From Oerskovia paurometabola (GTDB lineage: Bacteria > Actinomycetota > Actinomycetes > Actinomycetales > Cellulomonadaceae): a DNA stretch of 64,000 nucleotides. Below the pieces are notes generated by a model, which searched no databases, was not told the origin of the DNA, and saw only the letters and a list, made by a program, of their open reading frames with translations. Made by a program: the position numbers and the translations under genes. Within the stretch, counting starts at the first letter, position 1, and each line of letters starts with the position of its first letter. This document shows, piece after piece, positions 26,546 through 38,800 of the stretch. The DNA lies in NCBI RefSeq assembly GCF_016907365.1, contig NZ_JAFBBV010000001.1, forward strand, positions 1,364,001 to 1,428,000, written 5' to 3'.

Positions 26546-27763
26546 ATGGGCAAGATCAAGGTCGTCAATCCGGTCGTCGAGCTCGACGGTGACGAGATGA
26601 CGCGCATCATCTGGCAGTTCATCAAGGACCGCCTCATCTACCCCTACCTCGACATCGACCTCAAGTACTACGACCTGTCGATCGAGAACCGCGACGCCAC
26701 CGACGACCAGGTGACGATCGACGCGGCGAACGCCATCAAGCAGTACAACGTGGGCGTCAAGTGCGCGACCATCACCCCCGACGAGGCACGCGTCGAGGAG
26801 TTCGGCCTGAAGAAGATGTGGGTCTCCCCGAACGGGACCATCCGCAACATCCTCGGTGGCGTCGTCTTCCGCGAGCCCATCATCATCTCGAACATCCCGC
26901 GCCTGGTGCCGGGCTGGAACAAGCCGATCATCATCGGCCGTCACGCCCACGGCGACCAGTACAAGGCGACCAACTTCAAGGTCCCCGGCGCCGGCACCCT
27001 GACGCTCACCTACACGCCTGCCGACGGCTCCGAGGAGATCAAGCAGACCGTCGTCACCTACGGCGACGACGGTGGCGTGGCCATGGGCATGTACAACTTC
27101 AACGAGTCCATCAAGGACTTCGCGCGCGCCTCGTTCGCGTACGGCCTGCAGCGCAACTACCCGGTGTACCTGTCGACCAAGAACACGATCCTCAAGGCCT
27201 ACGACGGCCAGTTCAAGGACCTGTTCCAGGAGGTCTTCGACGCCGAGTTCAAGGACCAGTTCGAGGCCGCCGGCCTCACCTACGAGCACCGCCTCATCGA
27301 CGACATGGTCGCCTCGGCCATGAAGTGGGAGGGCGGCTACGTCTGGGCCTGCAAGAACTACGACGGCGACGTCCAGTCCGACACCGTCGCGCAGGGCTTC
27401 GGCTCGCTCGGCCTCATGACGTCGGTCCTCATGACCCCCGACGGCAAGACCGTCGAGGCCGAGGCCGCGCACGGCACCGTGACGCGTCACTACCGCCAGC
27501 ACCAGCAGGGCAAGCCGACGTCGACCAACCCGATCGCGTCGATCTTCGCCTGGACCCGTGGCCTCATGCACCGCGGCAAGATCGACGGCACCCCCGAGGT
27601 CACGGCGTTCGCCGAGACGCTCGAGGACGTCGTCATCAAGACGGTCGAGTCCGGCAAGATGACCAAGGACCTCGCGCTCCTGGTCGGCCCGGAGCAGGAG
27701 TGGCTGACGACCGAGGACTTCCTCGCGGCGCTCGACGAGAACCTGGCCGCACGCCTGGCCTGA
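26546..27763 (+). CDS. icd: NADP-dependent isocitrate dehydrogenase, eukaryote-like homodimeric type
   Basis: Oxidative decarboxylation of isocitrate to 2-oxoglutarate. 405 residues, matching the subfamily II enzyme rather than the 740-residue monomeric IDH of corynebacteria and other actinobacteria. Visible blocks: [13 protein letters not shown] at the start, [34 protein letters not shown] (substrate Ser/Arg), [18 protein letters not shown]-equivalent [13 protein letters not shown] (catalytic Lys/Asp region) and [14 protein letters not shown] (NADP site). The ATG follows a GGAG at moderate distance. A very strong hairpin ends the transcript. Confidence 0.97.
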   Translation: MGKIKVVNPVVELDGDEMTRIIWQFIKDRLIYPYLDIDLKYYDLSIENRDATDDQVTIDAANAIKQYNVGVKCATITPDEARVEEFGLKKMWVSPNGTIRNILGGVVFREPIIISNIPRLVPGWNKPIIIGRHAHGDQYKATNFKVPGAGTLTLTYTPADGSEEIKQTVVTYGDDGGVAMGMYNFNESIKDFARASFAYGLQRNYPVYLSTKNTILKAYDGQFKDLFQEVFDAEFKDQFEAAGLTYEHRLIDDMVASAMKWEGGYVWACKNYDGDVQSDTVAQGFGSLGLMTSVLMTPDGKTVEAEAAHGTVTRHYRQHQQGKPTSTNPIASIFAWTRGLMHRGKIDGTPEVTAFAETLEDVVIKTVESGKMTKDLALLVGPEQEWLTTEDFLAALDENLAARLA

Positions 27764-27777
27764 TCCTCGTCCCCGCA

Positions 27778-27825
27778 CGCCCGACGGCGCCGCTCACCTC
27801 CTCCGGTGAGCGGCGCCGTCGGGCG
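27778..27825. terminator. icd terminator, 21-bp perfect hairpin built from the dispersed repeat
   Basis: Arms 27778-27798 and 27805-27825, 6-nt loop, then TTCTC. Each arm contains the full 17-bp dispersed repeat (27779-27795 and 27808-27824), making this its most complete copy. Confidence 0.85.
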
Positions 27826-27962
27826 TTCTCAGGGGTGGGGGACGGGGCCGCGCACGGCCCGACGCGGCCCCGCGCGTGCGGCGCGGGCACCGCCCGCGGG
27901 TGTGACGGACGCCCCACGGACGAGGTTCGCGAGTACCCCTGGGGAGCGCGGGGGCGTTGTGA

Positions 27963-28961
<999 letters not shown>

Positions 28962-28981
28962 CCTCGTCCCGGGAGCCGGAC

Positions 28982-29027
28982 CCGAGGGTGGCCACGCAGC
29001 CCGTCGTGGTCGTCTGACCACCCTCGG
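28982..29027 (+). terminator. mdh terminator
   Basis: Outer arms 28982-28991/29018-29027 (10 bp) and inner CCACG/CGTGG (28992-28996/29005-29009), 20 nt after the mdh stop. Confidence 0.7.
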
Positions 29028-29080
29028 CGTCGGAAAATCCCTGCGTGCGCGTCGGACCCCCGCCATAGGATCGACGCGCC

Positions 29081-32000
29081 ATGACCGATGCACCCACCGG
29101 CACTCCGACCGGCCCAGACCATGTCGTCCCTTCCCCGTCCGTCACCTCGACGGACCCCGCGCGCCGCCTCGACTGGCGGCGCCTGCGCGGGCCCCAGGCC
29201 GTCGTCGCGCTCGTCGCGCTCACGATCGGTGCGATCGGTGCCGCGTACGGCACCGTGGTCGCGGGCTGGCTCGCCGCGGACCCGACGACGGCGACGCTCC
29301 AGCTCCTCGCCGCGTGCGTCGTCGGCGCGGCCCTGCTCGACACCGTCGGACAGGTGGTCTGGGCCGGGGTCGTCGACCGGGCCGAGGGGCGCCTGCGCGG
29401 AGACCTGCTCTCCGCGGCCCTGCACCAGCCGCTGGACACCCTCACCGAGCAGGCCGTGGGCGAGGTGCTGGACCGCGTCGACGACGACACCCATGCCGTC
29501 GGCACGCTCGTGCGTCGTCAGGCGTGGGGTGCAGGACGCACGCTCGTCGGCGTGGTCCCCATGTGGGTCGTGGCCGGGCTGACGTGGTGGCCCGCGTGGA
29601 TCCTGTTCCCCGTGCTCGGCCTGGTCGCCGGGCTGGTCGTGCGCCCCATGCTCGGGGAGATCGCTCGCCGGAAGGTGATCGAGGAGGCGGCCTGGACGGA
29701 CCATGCGGCCGCGTTCGAGGAGGCCGTGGCCGCGCGCGACGACCTGCGCACGAGCCTGGGCCAGTCGTTCGCCGTGCGCAGGCTCGCCGAACGGTCGGCG
29801 CAGGTCCACCGACGCTTCGAGTCCGTTCTCTCGGTCGAGTCGAGCATGCTCCGGCGTGCCGGGCTCGTGCTCGCCTCGCTCCTCGCAGGTGTGGCGGTCT
29901 CGGGTGCGGCGCTCGCCGCGGACGGCCAGCTGGGCGTCGACCGTCTCGTCACGCTGTTCCTGGTCACGTCGATGTTCGTGGGGCAGACCGACAACCTCGT
30001 CCACCACCTGCCCGACATCCAGGAGGGGCTCGGGGCGCTCACGCGCATCCGGCAGATGCTCTCGGTCGCCCCCGAGCCGGTGGGTGGGCGCCCCGTCCCG
30101 GAGGGCCCCGTGGGCATCGAGCTCCGGGACGTCCACTTCTCCTACGCCGAGGGCACGTTCGCCCTCGACGGCGTGAGCCTGGACGTGCCGGCCGGCGCGA
30201 CGATCGCGCTCGTCGGTCGGACGGGCTCGGGCAAGTCGACCCTCGCGTCGCTGCTGTCCCGGGCGGTCGAGCCGCCCCGCGACGCGGTGTTCGTGGGCGG
30301 CGTCGACGTGCGCGACCTCGACCTGCAGGCGCTGCGCGCCGCGGTGGGCGTCGTGACCCAGCGGACCGAGATCCTCGCGGGCACGCTCGCGGAGAACGTC
30401 GCGCTGTTCGCCGACGTCCCGCGCTCGTCGATCGAGGACGCGGTGCGCGAGCTGCGCCTCGACGACTGGGTGGCCGGGCTTCCCGACGGGCTCGACACGG
30501 TGCTCGGCCCCGGCGGGACGTCCCTGTCGGCGGGGGAGGAGCAGCTCGTCGCGTTCGCCCGCCTCCTGGTGCGCGACGTCCAGGTCGTCGTCCTGGACGA
30601 GGCCACGGCGCGCATGGACCCGTTGACCGAGGCCCGGGTCGTGGCCGCCTCGGAGCGGCTGCTCGCGGGCCGCACGGGCGTGCTCGTCGCGCACCGGCTC
30701 ACGACGATCGAACGCGCCCGCCTGATCGCGGTGCTCGACCGGGGGAGCGTCGTCCAGCAGGGTGACCGGGCCGCGCTCGCGCGGCTCGCGGGTCCCTACC
30801 GTGACCTGCTCGAGGCGAGCGTCGCGCAGGACGGGCTCGCGTCGCCGGCACCGGCCGAGGGTGCAGGCAGTCTCGAGCGCGGGGCCCGCCCGGACCACGG
30901 GCTCGACGACGCCGGTTCGAGCGGTGAGCGTCCGGCCGCGGCTCCGGGGCAGGCGGACGAGGCCGTCGGCGGTCGGCGCCGACTGGGCGCACCCCCGGTC
31001 CTCGCCGACCCGGGAGACGGCCCCAGCCTCGCGCGCGGCGTGCTGCACGCGCTGTTCGTGCGTCCGGCGTGGGGCGTCGTGGGGGCCGGGCTGTTCCTCG
31101 TGGCGAGCCTCGTCTCGGCGCAGGGAGCGGTCACCGGGTTCCTCTGGGGGCGCGCCGTCCAGGGGCTCGACGAGGGCTTCCCGGCGGGGCTGCTCGTCCC
31201 GTTCGCGGTCCTCCTCGTGGTCGCGCCGCTGTGCCTCGCGCGCGCCCTGTACGTCTACCCGCGCTGGTGGATCGAGGTCCTGCTGCGCGTGCGCATGTCG
31301 GTCATGACGGGCCAGACGCGCCAGCACCGGCTCACGGCGACGCCGCCCGGCGAGGTCGTGGCGCGAGCCATGGACGCCGACCGCTTCGTGCGGTACGCGG
31401 ACCGCTGGGTCGACCTCGTCAACGGGCTCGTCATCGCGGGCGTCACGGCGCTGCTCAGCCGGTCGTGGCTCGCGGGGGCCGTGCTGCTCGCGGTCATGGT
31501 CGTGTCGGCCGCTGCGTCGGCGCTCGGCCGACCGATCGCCGGTCGGTCGGCCACACGCTCCTCGGCCGCGCGTGCCCGGTTCGGGCGGTCGCTGGTCTCG
31601 GCGCTCGACTCGGCGCGTACCGTCAAGCTCGCGGCCCGGACCCCGCAGGTGCACGCGCACCTGCACGAGGTCGACGCGGGCCGGGTGCGGGCCGCGATCT
31701 TCGAGCACCGGGTGCAGGCCGCGCTCGACGGCGTGCCGCTCGTCATGATCCAGCTCGGCGTCGTCGCGGCGTGGGCGGGTCTCCTGACGGGTACGTGGGA
31801 CCTCGCGACGGCGCTCCTGGTCGCGAACGCGGTCAACGGCTTCGGGTGGTTCGGCGTCGTGGCCGGGGCGGTCGTGACCGAGGCGCCCGGCACCCGGTCC
31901 TGGCAGCGGGCGACGAGCCGCCTCGCCGCGGGGGCGGACCTCATGGACGTGCCGCCCGGCGTCGACCTGCTCACCGGTGCGGCGCCCACGCCGGCGCCCA

Positions 32001-32695
32001 GCCCCCGGCAGGCGCTCGAGCTCCTGGAGCTGGCGGGCGTGAGCGCGCTGCACGACGACGGCACGATCGGTGTGCAGGGCGTCGACCTGACGATCGAGCG
32101 CGGCGAGCTCGTGCTGCTGCTCGGCCAGGTGGGTGCGGGCAAGTCGAGCCTCCTCGCGGCCCTCGCCGGGCTCATGGAGCACACGGGCCACATCCGGTGG
32201 AACGGGACCGACGTCGAGGACGCGCAGACGTTCCTGCGTCCGGGGCAGGTCGCGCACGTCGCGCAGGTCCCGCGCGTGCTGTCGGGAACGTTCGCCGACA
32301 ACGTGCGGCTCGGTCACGAGCGTGAGGTCCAGGGACCGGTCGCGGCCGCGCGCATGGAGCGGGACGTGGTCGAGGCGGGCGGGCACGGGGCGCTCGTGGG
32401 GCATCGCGGTGTGCGGCTCTCGGGCGGTCAGGTGCAGCGGCTCGCGCTCGCCCGGGCGCTCGCGACCGACGCCGAGCTCCTCCTGGCCGACGACGTGTCG
32501 AGCGCCCTGGACGCCGCGACGGAGATCGAGCTGTGGTCGTCGCTGCGCGAGCGCGGGACCACCGTGATCGGTTCGACCTCGAAGCGCGCGGCTCTCGCGC
32601 GTGCGGACCGGGTCGTCGTCCTGCACGAGGGTGCGATCGCGGAGGTCGGGCCGTGGCGCGACCTGGCGCCGAGGTGGGGGCATCTCGCGGGCTGA
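29081..32695 (+). CDS. Fused two-half ABC exporter (permease-ATPase-permease-ATPase)
   Basis: 1204 residues, a head-to-tail fusion of two type IV exporter halves. Half 1: about six helices (25-300), Walker [10 protein letters not shown] from residue 379, a deviant signature LSAGE at 482, Walker B VVVLDE at Asp506-Glu507. A charged linker of about 60 residues follows. Half 2: helices from about 665, Walker [10 protein letters not shown] from 1015, canonical LSGGQ at 1113, Walker B LLLADD with Asp1138 in place of the catalytic Glu. One ATP site is therefore degenerate and the other consensus, as in asymmetric exporters. Substrate unknown. TAGGAT at 29066-29071 gives an almost leaderless mRNA. 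Confidence 0.92.
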   Translation: MTDAPTGTPTGPDHVVPSPSVTSTDPARRLDWRRLRGPQAVVALVALTIGAIGAAYGTVVAGWLAADPTTATLQLLAACVVGAALLDTVGQVVWAGVVDRAEGRLRGDLLSAALHQPLDTLTEQAVGEVLDRVDDDTHAVGTLVRRQAWGAGRTLVGVVPMWVVAGLTWWPAWILFPVLGLVAGLVVRPMLGEIARRKVIEEAAWTDHAAAFEEAVAARDDLRTSLGQSFAVRRLAERSAQVHRRFESVLSVESSMLRRAGLVLASLLAGVAVSGAALAADGQLGVDRLVTLFLVTSMFVGQTDNLVHHLPDIQEGLGALTRIRQMLSVAPEPVGGRPVPEGPVGIELRDVHFSYAEGTFALDGVSLDVPAGATIALVGRTGSGKSTLASLLSRAVEPPRDAVFVGGVDVRDLDLQALRAAVGVVTQRTEILAGTLAENVALFADVPRSSIEDAVRELRLDDWVAGLPDGLDTVLGPGGTSLSAGEEQLVAFARLLVRDVQVVVLDEATARMDPLTEARVVAASERLLAGRTGVLVAHRLTTIERARLIAVLDRGSVVQQGDRAALARLAGPYRDLLEASVAQDGLASPAPAEGAGSLERGARPDHGLDDAGSSGERPAAAPGQADEAVGGRRRLGAPPVLADPGDGPSLARGVLHALFVRPAWGVVGAGLFLVASLVSAQGAVTGFLWGRAVQGLDEGFPAGLLVPFAVLLVVAPLCLARALYVYPRWWIEVLLRVRMSVMTGQTRQHRLTATPPGEVVARAMDADRFVRYADRWVDLVNGLVIAGVTALLSRSWLAGAVLLAVMVVSAAASALGRPIAGRSATRSSAARARFGRSLVSALDSARTVKLAARTPQVHAHLHEVDAGRVRAAIFEHRVQAALDGVPLVMIQLGVVAAWAGLLTGTWDLATALLVANAVNGFGWFGVVAGAVVTEAPGTRSWQRATSRLAAGADLMDVPPGVDLLTGAAPTPAPSPRQALELLELAGVSALHDDGTIGVQGVDLTIERGELVLLLGQVGAGKSSLLAALAGLMEHTGHIRWNGTDVEDAQTFLRPGQVAHVAQVPRVLSGTFADNVRLGHEREVQGPVAAARMERDVVEAGGHGALVGHRGVRLSGGQVQRLALARALATDAELLLADDVSSALDAATEIELWSSLRERGTTVIGSTSKRAALARADRVVVLHEGAIAEVGPWRDLAPRWGHLAG

Positions 32696-32740
32696 CCCGC
32701 AGCGTCGATTCGTCCCGTTCCGAGCCTCGTTCGGCGTCTC

Positions 32741-32897
32741 CTGACAACAAACTCTTGCTGCAACTTTCTGCAAGGGCTACAGTCTGGGTCAGCCGGCGGC
32801 GGGGAGCGCCCGGCTCGGGAGACCACGCGGAGCGCAGAGGCTCGGTCGCCCGGCGGTGCGTTCGCACGTCCGACTCCCCGGTGACAAGGGAGTCCTC
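32741..32897 (+). promoter_or_regulatory. Amylopullulanase promoter with CTGCAA direct repeats
   Basis: -35 TTGCTG (32755-32760), 17-nt spacer, -10 TACAGT (32778-32783). CTGCAA occurs at 32758 and 32768, 10 bp apart on one helix face, inside TTGCTGCAA and TTTCTGCAAG. This resembles the CTTGCAG-type repeats of Streptomyces amylase and chitinase promoters, where LacI-family MalR acts. The leader is about 110 nt and ends with an AGGGAG SD. Confidence 0.6.
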
Positions 32898-35800
32898 ATG
32901 CCAGCACCTGCCCCCAGGCGGTCCTCCAGACCGCGCCGCACCACAGCCTCCCTCGCGGCGATATCGGTCGCGCTGACCGGGCTGACCGGCTTCACGGCCG
33001 TCGCCAACGCGGCGACCGGCCCCGCGGCGACCGCGAACGATGCGCCGCGCACCTTCGCGCTCGTCGGCAGCCTCCAGGACGAGGCGGGCTGTGCGGCGGA
33101 CTGGGACCCGGCCTGCGCCGCGACCGAGCTCGTGCCGACCGGCACCGACGGCGTCTTCTCGGCCGACTTCCAGGTGCCCGCGGGCACCTACGAGTACAAG
33201 GTCGCCGTGAACGACTCGTGGGACGAGGCGTACGGCCTGAACGGTGGCGCGGACAACATCCCGCTCGTCGTCGGCGGCCCCACGACCTTGCGCTTCACGT
33301 TCGACGACGTCGCCAAGCGCGTCTCGCTCGCGCCCGTCGGGCTCGGAGGAGCCTACGACGAGGCGACCGACGCGCCGATCGTGACCCCGCCCGTGCGCCA
33401 GCCGGGCTCGGACGAGCAGTTCTACTTCGTCATGACCGACCGCTTCGCGGACGGCGACCCGACCAACAACGAGGCCGGCATCGAGGGCGGTGCGCTGCGC
33501 TCGGGCTACGACCCCACGAACAAGGGCTTCTACCAGGGTGGCGACATCCAGGGCCTGCGCGACCAGCTCGACTACATCGAAGGACTCGGGACCACCGCGA
33601 TCTGGCTCACGCCGTCGTTCAAGAACAACCCGGTCCAGGGCGAGGGCGAGAACGCCTCGGCGGGCTACCACGGCTACTGGGTCACGGACTTCACGCAGAT
33701 CGACCCGCACCTGGGGACCAACGCCGAGCTCGAGGCGCTCATCGACGAGGCGCACGCCAAGGGCATCAAGGTCTACTTCGACATCATCACCAACCACACG
33801 GCCGACCTGATCGACAACGAGCAGAAGCAGTACTCGTACGTCGACCAGGCGACCGCGCCGTACAAGGACGCAGCGGGCAACGTGTTCGACCCGGCCGACC
33901 ACGCGGGCAAGGACACGTTCCCCGCGATGGACCCCGCGACGTCGTTCCCCTACACGCCCGTGGTCGCCGACGACGCGAAGGACGCCAAGGTCCCCGCGTG
34001 GCTCAACGACACGACGCTCTACCACAACCGCGGCAACTCGACGTGGTCCGGCGAGTCGGTCACCTACGGCGACTTCGACGGCCTGGACGACCTCATGACC
34101 GAGAACCCGCGCGTCGTGGACGGGTTCGTCGACGTCTACCAGGGCTGGGTCGACCTCGGCATCGACGGCTTCCGCATCGACACGGTCAAGCACGTCAACT
34201 TCGAGTTCTGGGAGACGTGGACCACCGAGGTCCTCGACTACGCCCACTCGAAGGGCAAGGACGACTTCTTCATGTTCGGCGAGATCTACGACGCCGACGC
34301 CGCCAAGCTCTCGCCGTACGTCCGCAGGACGGACATGAGCTCGGTCCTCGACTTCGCCTTCCAGTCCTCGGCCGCGAGCTTCGCGAGCGGCAACAGCGCC
34401 AAGGGCCTGTCCCAGCTCTTCGCGAGCGACGACATGTACACGACGCCCGACTCGTCGGCCTCGGCGCTGCCCACCTTCCTCGGCAACCACGACATGGGCC
34501 GGATCGGGTACCTGCTGCAGACCACGGGTGACGCGCAGCGTCGCGACGAGCTCGCGCACGACCTCATGTACCTCACTCGCGGCCAGCCCGTCGTCTACTA
34601 CGGCGACGAGCAGGGCTTCGCGGGCGTGGGCGACGGCAAGGACAAGAACGCTCGTCAGTCGCTGTTCGCGACCCAGGTCGGCGAGTACGCGGACCAGCCG
34701 CTCGTCACGGGCGAGACGGCCGGCAGCCAGGACCGCTACGACACCACGTCGCCGCTCTACACCCACATCGCGGAGCTCTCCGCGCTGCGTGCCGACAACC
34801 CGGCGCTCGCCACCGGGGCTCAGATCGAGCGCTACACGGACTCGGGCGCGGGCGTCTACGCCTTCTCGCGCGTGGACCGCACCGAGAAGGTCGAGCACCT
34901 CGTGGGGCTCAACAACTCGACCGCGGCCAAGACGGTCGGCTTCACGACGCTCACGCCGGGAGCGACGTACACGCCGCTCCTCGGGGGTGACCCCGTCACG
35001 GCAGGTGCCGACGGCACGGTCTCGCTCACGGTCCCGGCCCTGGGCTCGGTCGTCCTGAAGGCCGACCGTACGGTGGGCGTCGAGTCGACGGGCGACGTGT
35101 CGGTCACGGTCCCGGCCGCGGGAGCGGGACTCACCGGGGTCGCCCCGGTCAGCGCGGACGTCGACGACGCCGCGTGGTCCGAGACCAGCTTCGCGTGGCG
35201 CGTCGTCGGGTCGGACGAGTGGCAGGGCCTCGGCACGGCCGAGGACACCTCGCCGCGCGTCTTCCACGACGTGAGCGACCTGGCGAAGGGCACGCTCGTC
35301 GAGTACCGCGCCGTGACGGTCGACGCCGACGGCGACCGGGCCGCGTCCTCGACGTTCGCGAGCGTGGGGAACGCGGTGAGCGGTGACGAGGAGGTCGAGC
35401 CCCCGACGGACATCGACCTGGTCACCGTCCCCGGCAGCCACAACTCCGAGATGGGGTGCGCGGGCGACTGGGCTCCCGGCTGCGAGGCCGCGAAGCTCAC
35501 CAAGCGCGCCGACGGCGTCTACGCGGGCACGTTCGACGTCCCGGCCGGGACGTACGAGTACAAGGTCGCGATCAACGGCTCGTGGGACCTCAACTACGGC
35601 GTGGGCGGCGCGAAGGACGGCTCCAACGCGACGTACACGACTGCGGGCGGCCCGGTGACGTTCTACTGGGACCCGGTCTCGCACGACTTCTCGAGCACGG
35701 CCCAGGGCCCGATCGTCACGGTCGCTGGCTCGTTCCAGGACCAGCTCGGCTGCTCGGCAGCCTGGTCTCCGGACTGCCTGGGGTCGTGGTTGCGCGACCC

Positions 35801-38800
35801 GGACGGTGACGGCGTCTATACGTTCACGACGTCGGCGCTCGCCACGGGCGCCTACGAGGGCAAGGTCACGCACGGCATGAGCTGGGCCGAGAACTACGGC
35901 GTCGGCGGCGTCAAGGACGGCCAGAACTACTCGTTCAGCGCGACCGAGGGCAAGGCCGTCACCTTCTCCTACGTGCTGGCGACGCACGTCCTGACGATCG
36001 AGGTGGCGGACCCGCCGCTGCCCGGCACGGGCCAGCAGGCGGCGCACTGGGTGAGCAAGGACCTGGTCGCGTGGCCGCGCGAGCTTCTCGCCGGGGCGGA
36101 CCCGGCGACGCTGGGCTGGACGCTCCACTCGGCGCCGACGGGCGGCCTGAGCGTCGCCGACGGTGCGGTCGTCGCTCCGGAGGGGGCGTCGTCGTACTCC
36201 CTCGTCCTGGACCCTGCCGGCCTGCCCGACGACGTCGTAGCCGACTTCCCGGCCCTCGCCGACGCGGTGGCCCTGCGGGTCACGGGCACCGACGGCGAGC
36301 CGATCTCCGTGGACGCGGCGACCGCCGCGCTCACGGGTCAGCTCCTGGTCGCCCAGCGCGGCGGACCCGCGGCCGACGCACCGCTCACCGCGACGACCGG
36401 GGTGCAGCTCCCGGGCGTCCTGGACGACCTGTTCGCCGAGGGCGCCGCGGACCGCACGCTCGGCGCGAGCATCTACACCAACGGCAAGTGGGCCTCGTTC
36501 GCGCTGTGGGCCCCCACGGCCAAGAAGGTCACGCTCCTCGCGTGGCCCGGCACGGGCGACGCCGCGGACCTGAAGACCGAGGACGCCCGGCAGTTCCCTG
36601 CCGAGCGCCAGGCGGACGGGACGTGGACGGTCGACGGGAAGGACGCCGACAAGAAGTTCGGCTGGGTCGGTGCCCGATACCTCTACGAGGTCGAGGTCTT
36701 CGTCCCGTCGACCGGCAAGGTCGAGACGAACGTCGTGACCGACCCGTACTCGCTCGGGCTCACGCTCAACTCGACGCACTCGGTCGTGGTGGACCTCGAC
36801 GCGAAGAGCACGCAGCCGAAGGTGTGGAAGGACACCAAGGCTCCTGTCGTGGAGCGGGCCGTCGACCAGACGATCTACGAGCTGCACGTGCGGGACTTCT
36901 CGATCGCCGACGCCACTGTGCCGGCCGACAAGCGCGGCACGTACCTCGCGTTCGGGGAGAAGAAGTCGGCCGGCATGAAGCACCTCGCCGAGCTCGCCGA
37001 CGCGGGCCTGACGACGGTGCACCTGCTCCCGACGTTCGACATCGCGACCATTGAAGAGGACCGGGCCGAGCAGTCGGTCACCGGTGACCTGAGCGGCTTC
37101 GCGCCCGACGGCACCGAGCAGCAGGCGGCCGTGTCCGCGATCCGGGGCACGGACGGCTTCAACTGGGGCTACGACCCGCTGCACTTCTCCACGCCCGAGG
37201 GCTCGTACGCCGTCGACGCGGAGGGGGCCGCGCGCGTCGCCGAGTTCCGCACCATGGTCGGGTCGCTGCACCAGACCGGGCTCCAGGTCGTGCTCGACCA
37301 GGTGTTCAACCACACCGCGGCCAGCGGCCAGGACCCCAAGAGCGTGCTGGACAAGGTCGTGCCCGGCTACTACCACCGCCAGAACACGACGACCGGCGCG
37401 GTCGAGACCAGCACGTGCTGCCAGAACCTCGCGACCGAGCACGCCATGACGGGCAAGCTCATGGTCGACTCGGTCGTCACCTGGGCCCGCGACTACAAGG
37501 TCGACGGCTTCCGCTTCGACCTCATGGGGCACCACTCGAAGCAGAACATGCTCGACGTCCGGGCCGCGCTCGACGAGCTCACGCCGAAGAAGGACGGCGT
37601 GGACGGCAAGGCCGTGTACCTCTACGGCGAGGGCTGGAACTTCGGCGAGGTCGCGGACAACGCACTGTTCGAGCAGGCCACGCAGGGCCAGCTCGGCGGG
37701 ACGGGCATCGGCACGTTCTCCGACCGCCTGCGCGACGCGGTCCACGGCGGGTCTCCCGTCGACGGGGCGTCGACGTTCACGCAGGGCTTCGGCACGGGCC
37801 TCGCGACCGACCCGAACGGGCAGCCCGCCCGGGCGGGGGAGCCTGGCACGGTGAACGACGGGTCTCCCGACGAGCTCGCAGCGCTGGGGCATGAGACGGA
37901 CCTGGTCCGGCTGGGCCTCGCGGGCAACCTGCGCAGCTTCACGTTCACGACCTCGACGGGCGAGACCCGGCGCGGCGACGAGATCGACTACCGGGGTGCG
38001 CCCGCGGGCTACGCGGACTCGCCCGAGGAGATCATCAGCTACGTCGACGCGCACGACAACGAGACGCTGTTCGACCTGCTGACCCTCAAGCTGCCGGCGG
38101 ACACGTCGATGGCCGACCGGGTGCGCATGAACAACGTCTCGCTCGCCACGACGGCCCTGTCGCAGACGCCGTCGCTGTGGCACGCGGGCACCGACCTGCT
38201 GCGTTCCAAGTCGCTCGACCGCAACAGCTACGACTCGGGCGACTGGTTCAACGCGATCGACTGGACCGGGACCGAGAACGGGTTCGGCAAGGGTCTGCCG
38301 CTCGAGGCCGACAACGGGGAGAAGTGGCCGCTCATGGCGCCGCTGCTCGCGAACCCGGCGCTCAAGCCGGTCGCGCAGGACATCGAGACGGCGTCCGACA
38401 ACGCGGCCGACCTGCTGCGGCTGCGGTCCTCGACGGACCTGTTCCGCCTGGGCAGCGCGGACCTCGTCAACGAAAAGGTCACGTTCCCCGACGCGGGGAC
38501 CGGCCAGACGCCCGGCGTGATCGTCATGAGCATCGACGACACGGTCGGGGCGGACGTGGACGAGGAGCTCGACGGCGCGCTCGTCGTCTTCAACGCCTCG
38601 CCCGAACCGGTCACGCAGACGGTCGCGGGGCTGGCGGGCCGCCAGTACGCGCTCTCGCCGGTCCAGGCCGAGGGGCACGACGACGTGGTCAAGGCGACCA
38701 CGTGGGACGCGGCGACCGGCACGGTCACGGTCCCGGCGCGCACGGTCGCGGTGCTCGTCGAGCCGCGTGCCGCGAAGGTCGAGCTGACCGCCTCGGCGCG

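Noticed and set aside
32856..32897. Upstream in-frame start for the amylopullulanase
   Set aside because: It would add 14 residues before the signal peptide and lacks an SD; ATG 32898 has one.
32172..38678. Open frame of 2168 codons antisense to the amylopullulanase
   Set aside because: Arises from the strong third-position GC bias of the sense gene. The translation is Arg/Val/Asp/Leu-rich and low in structure, with no domain, SD or promoter.
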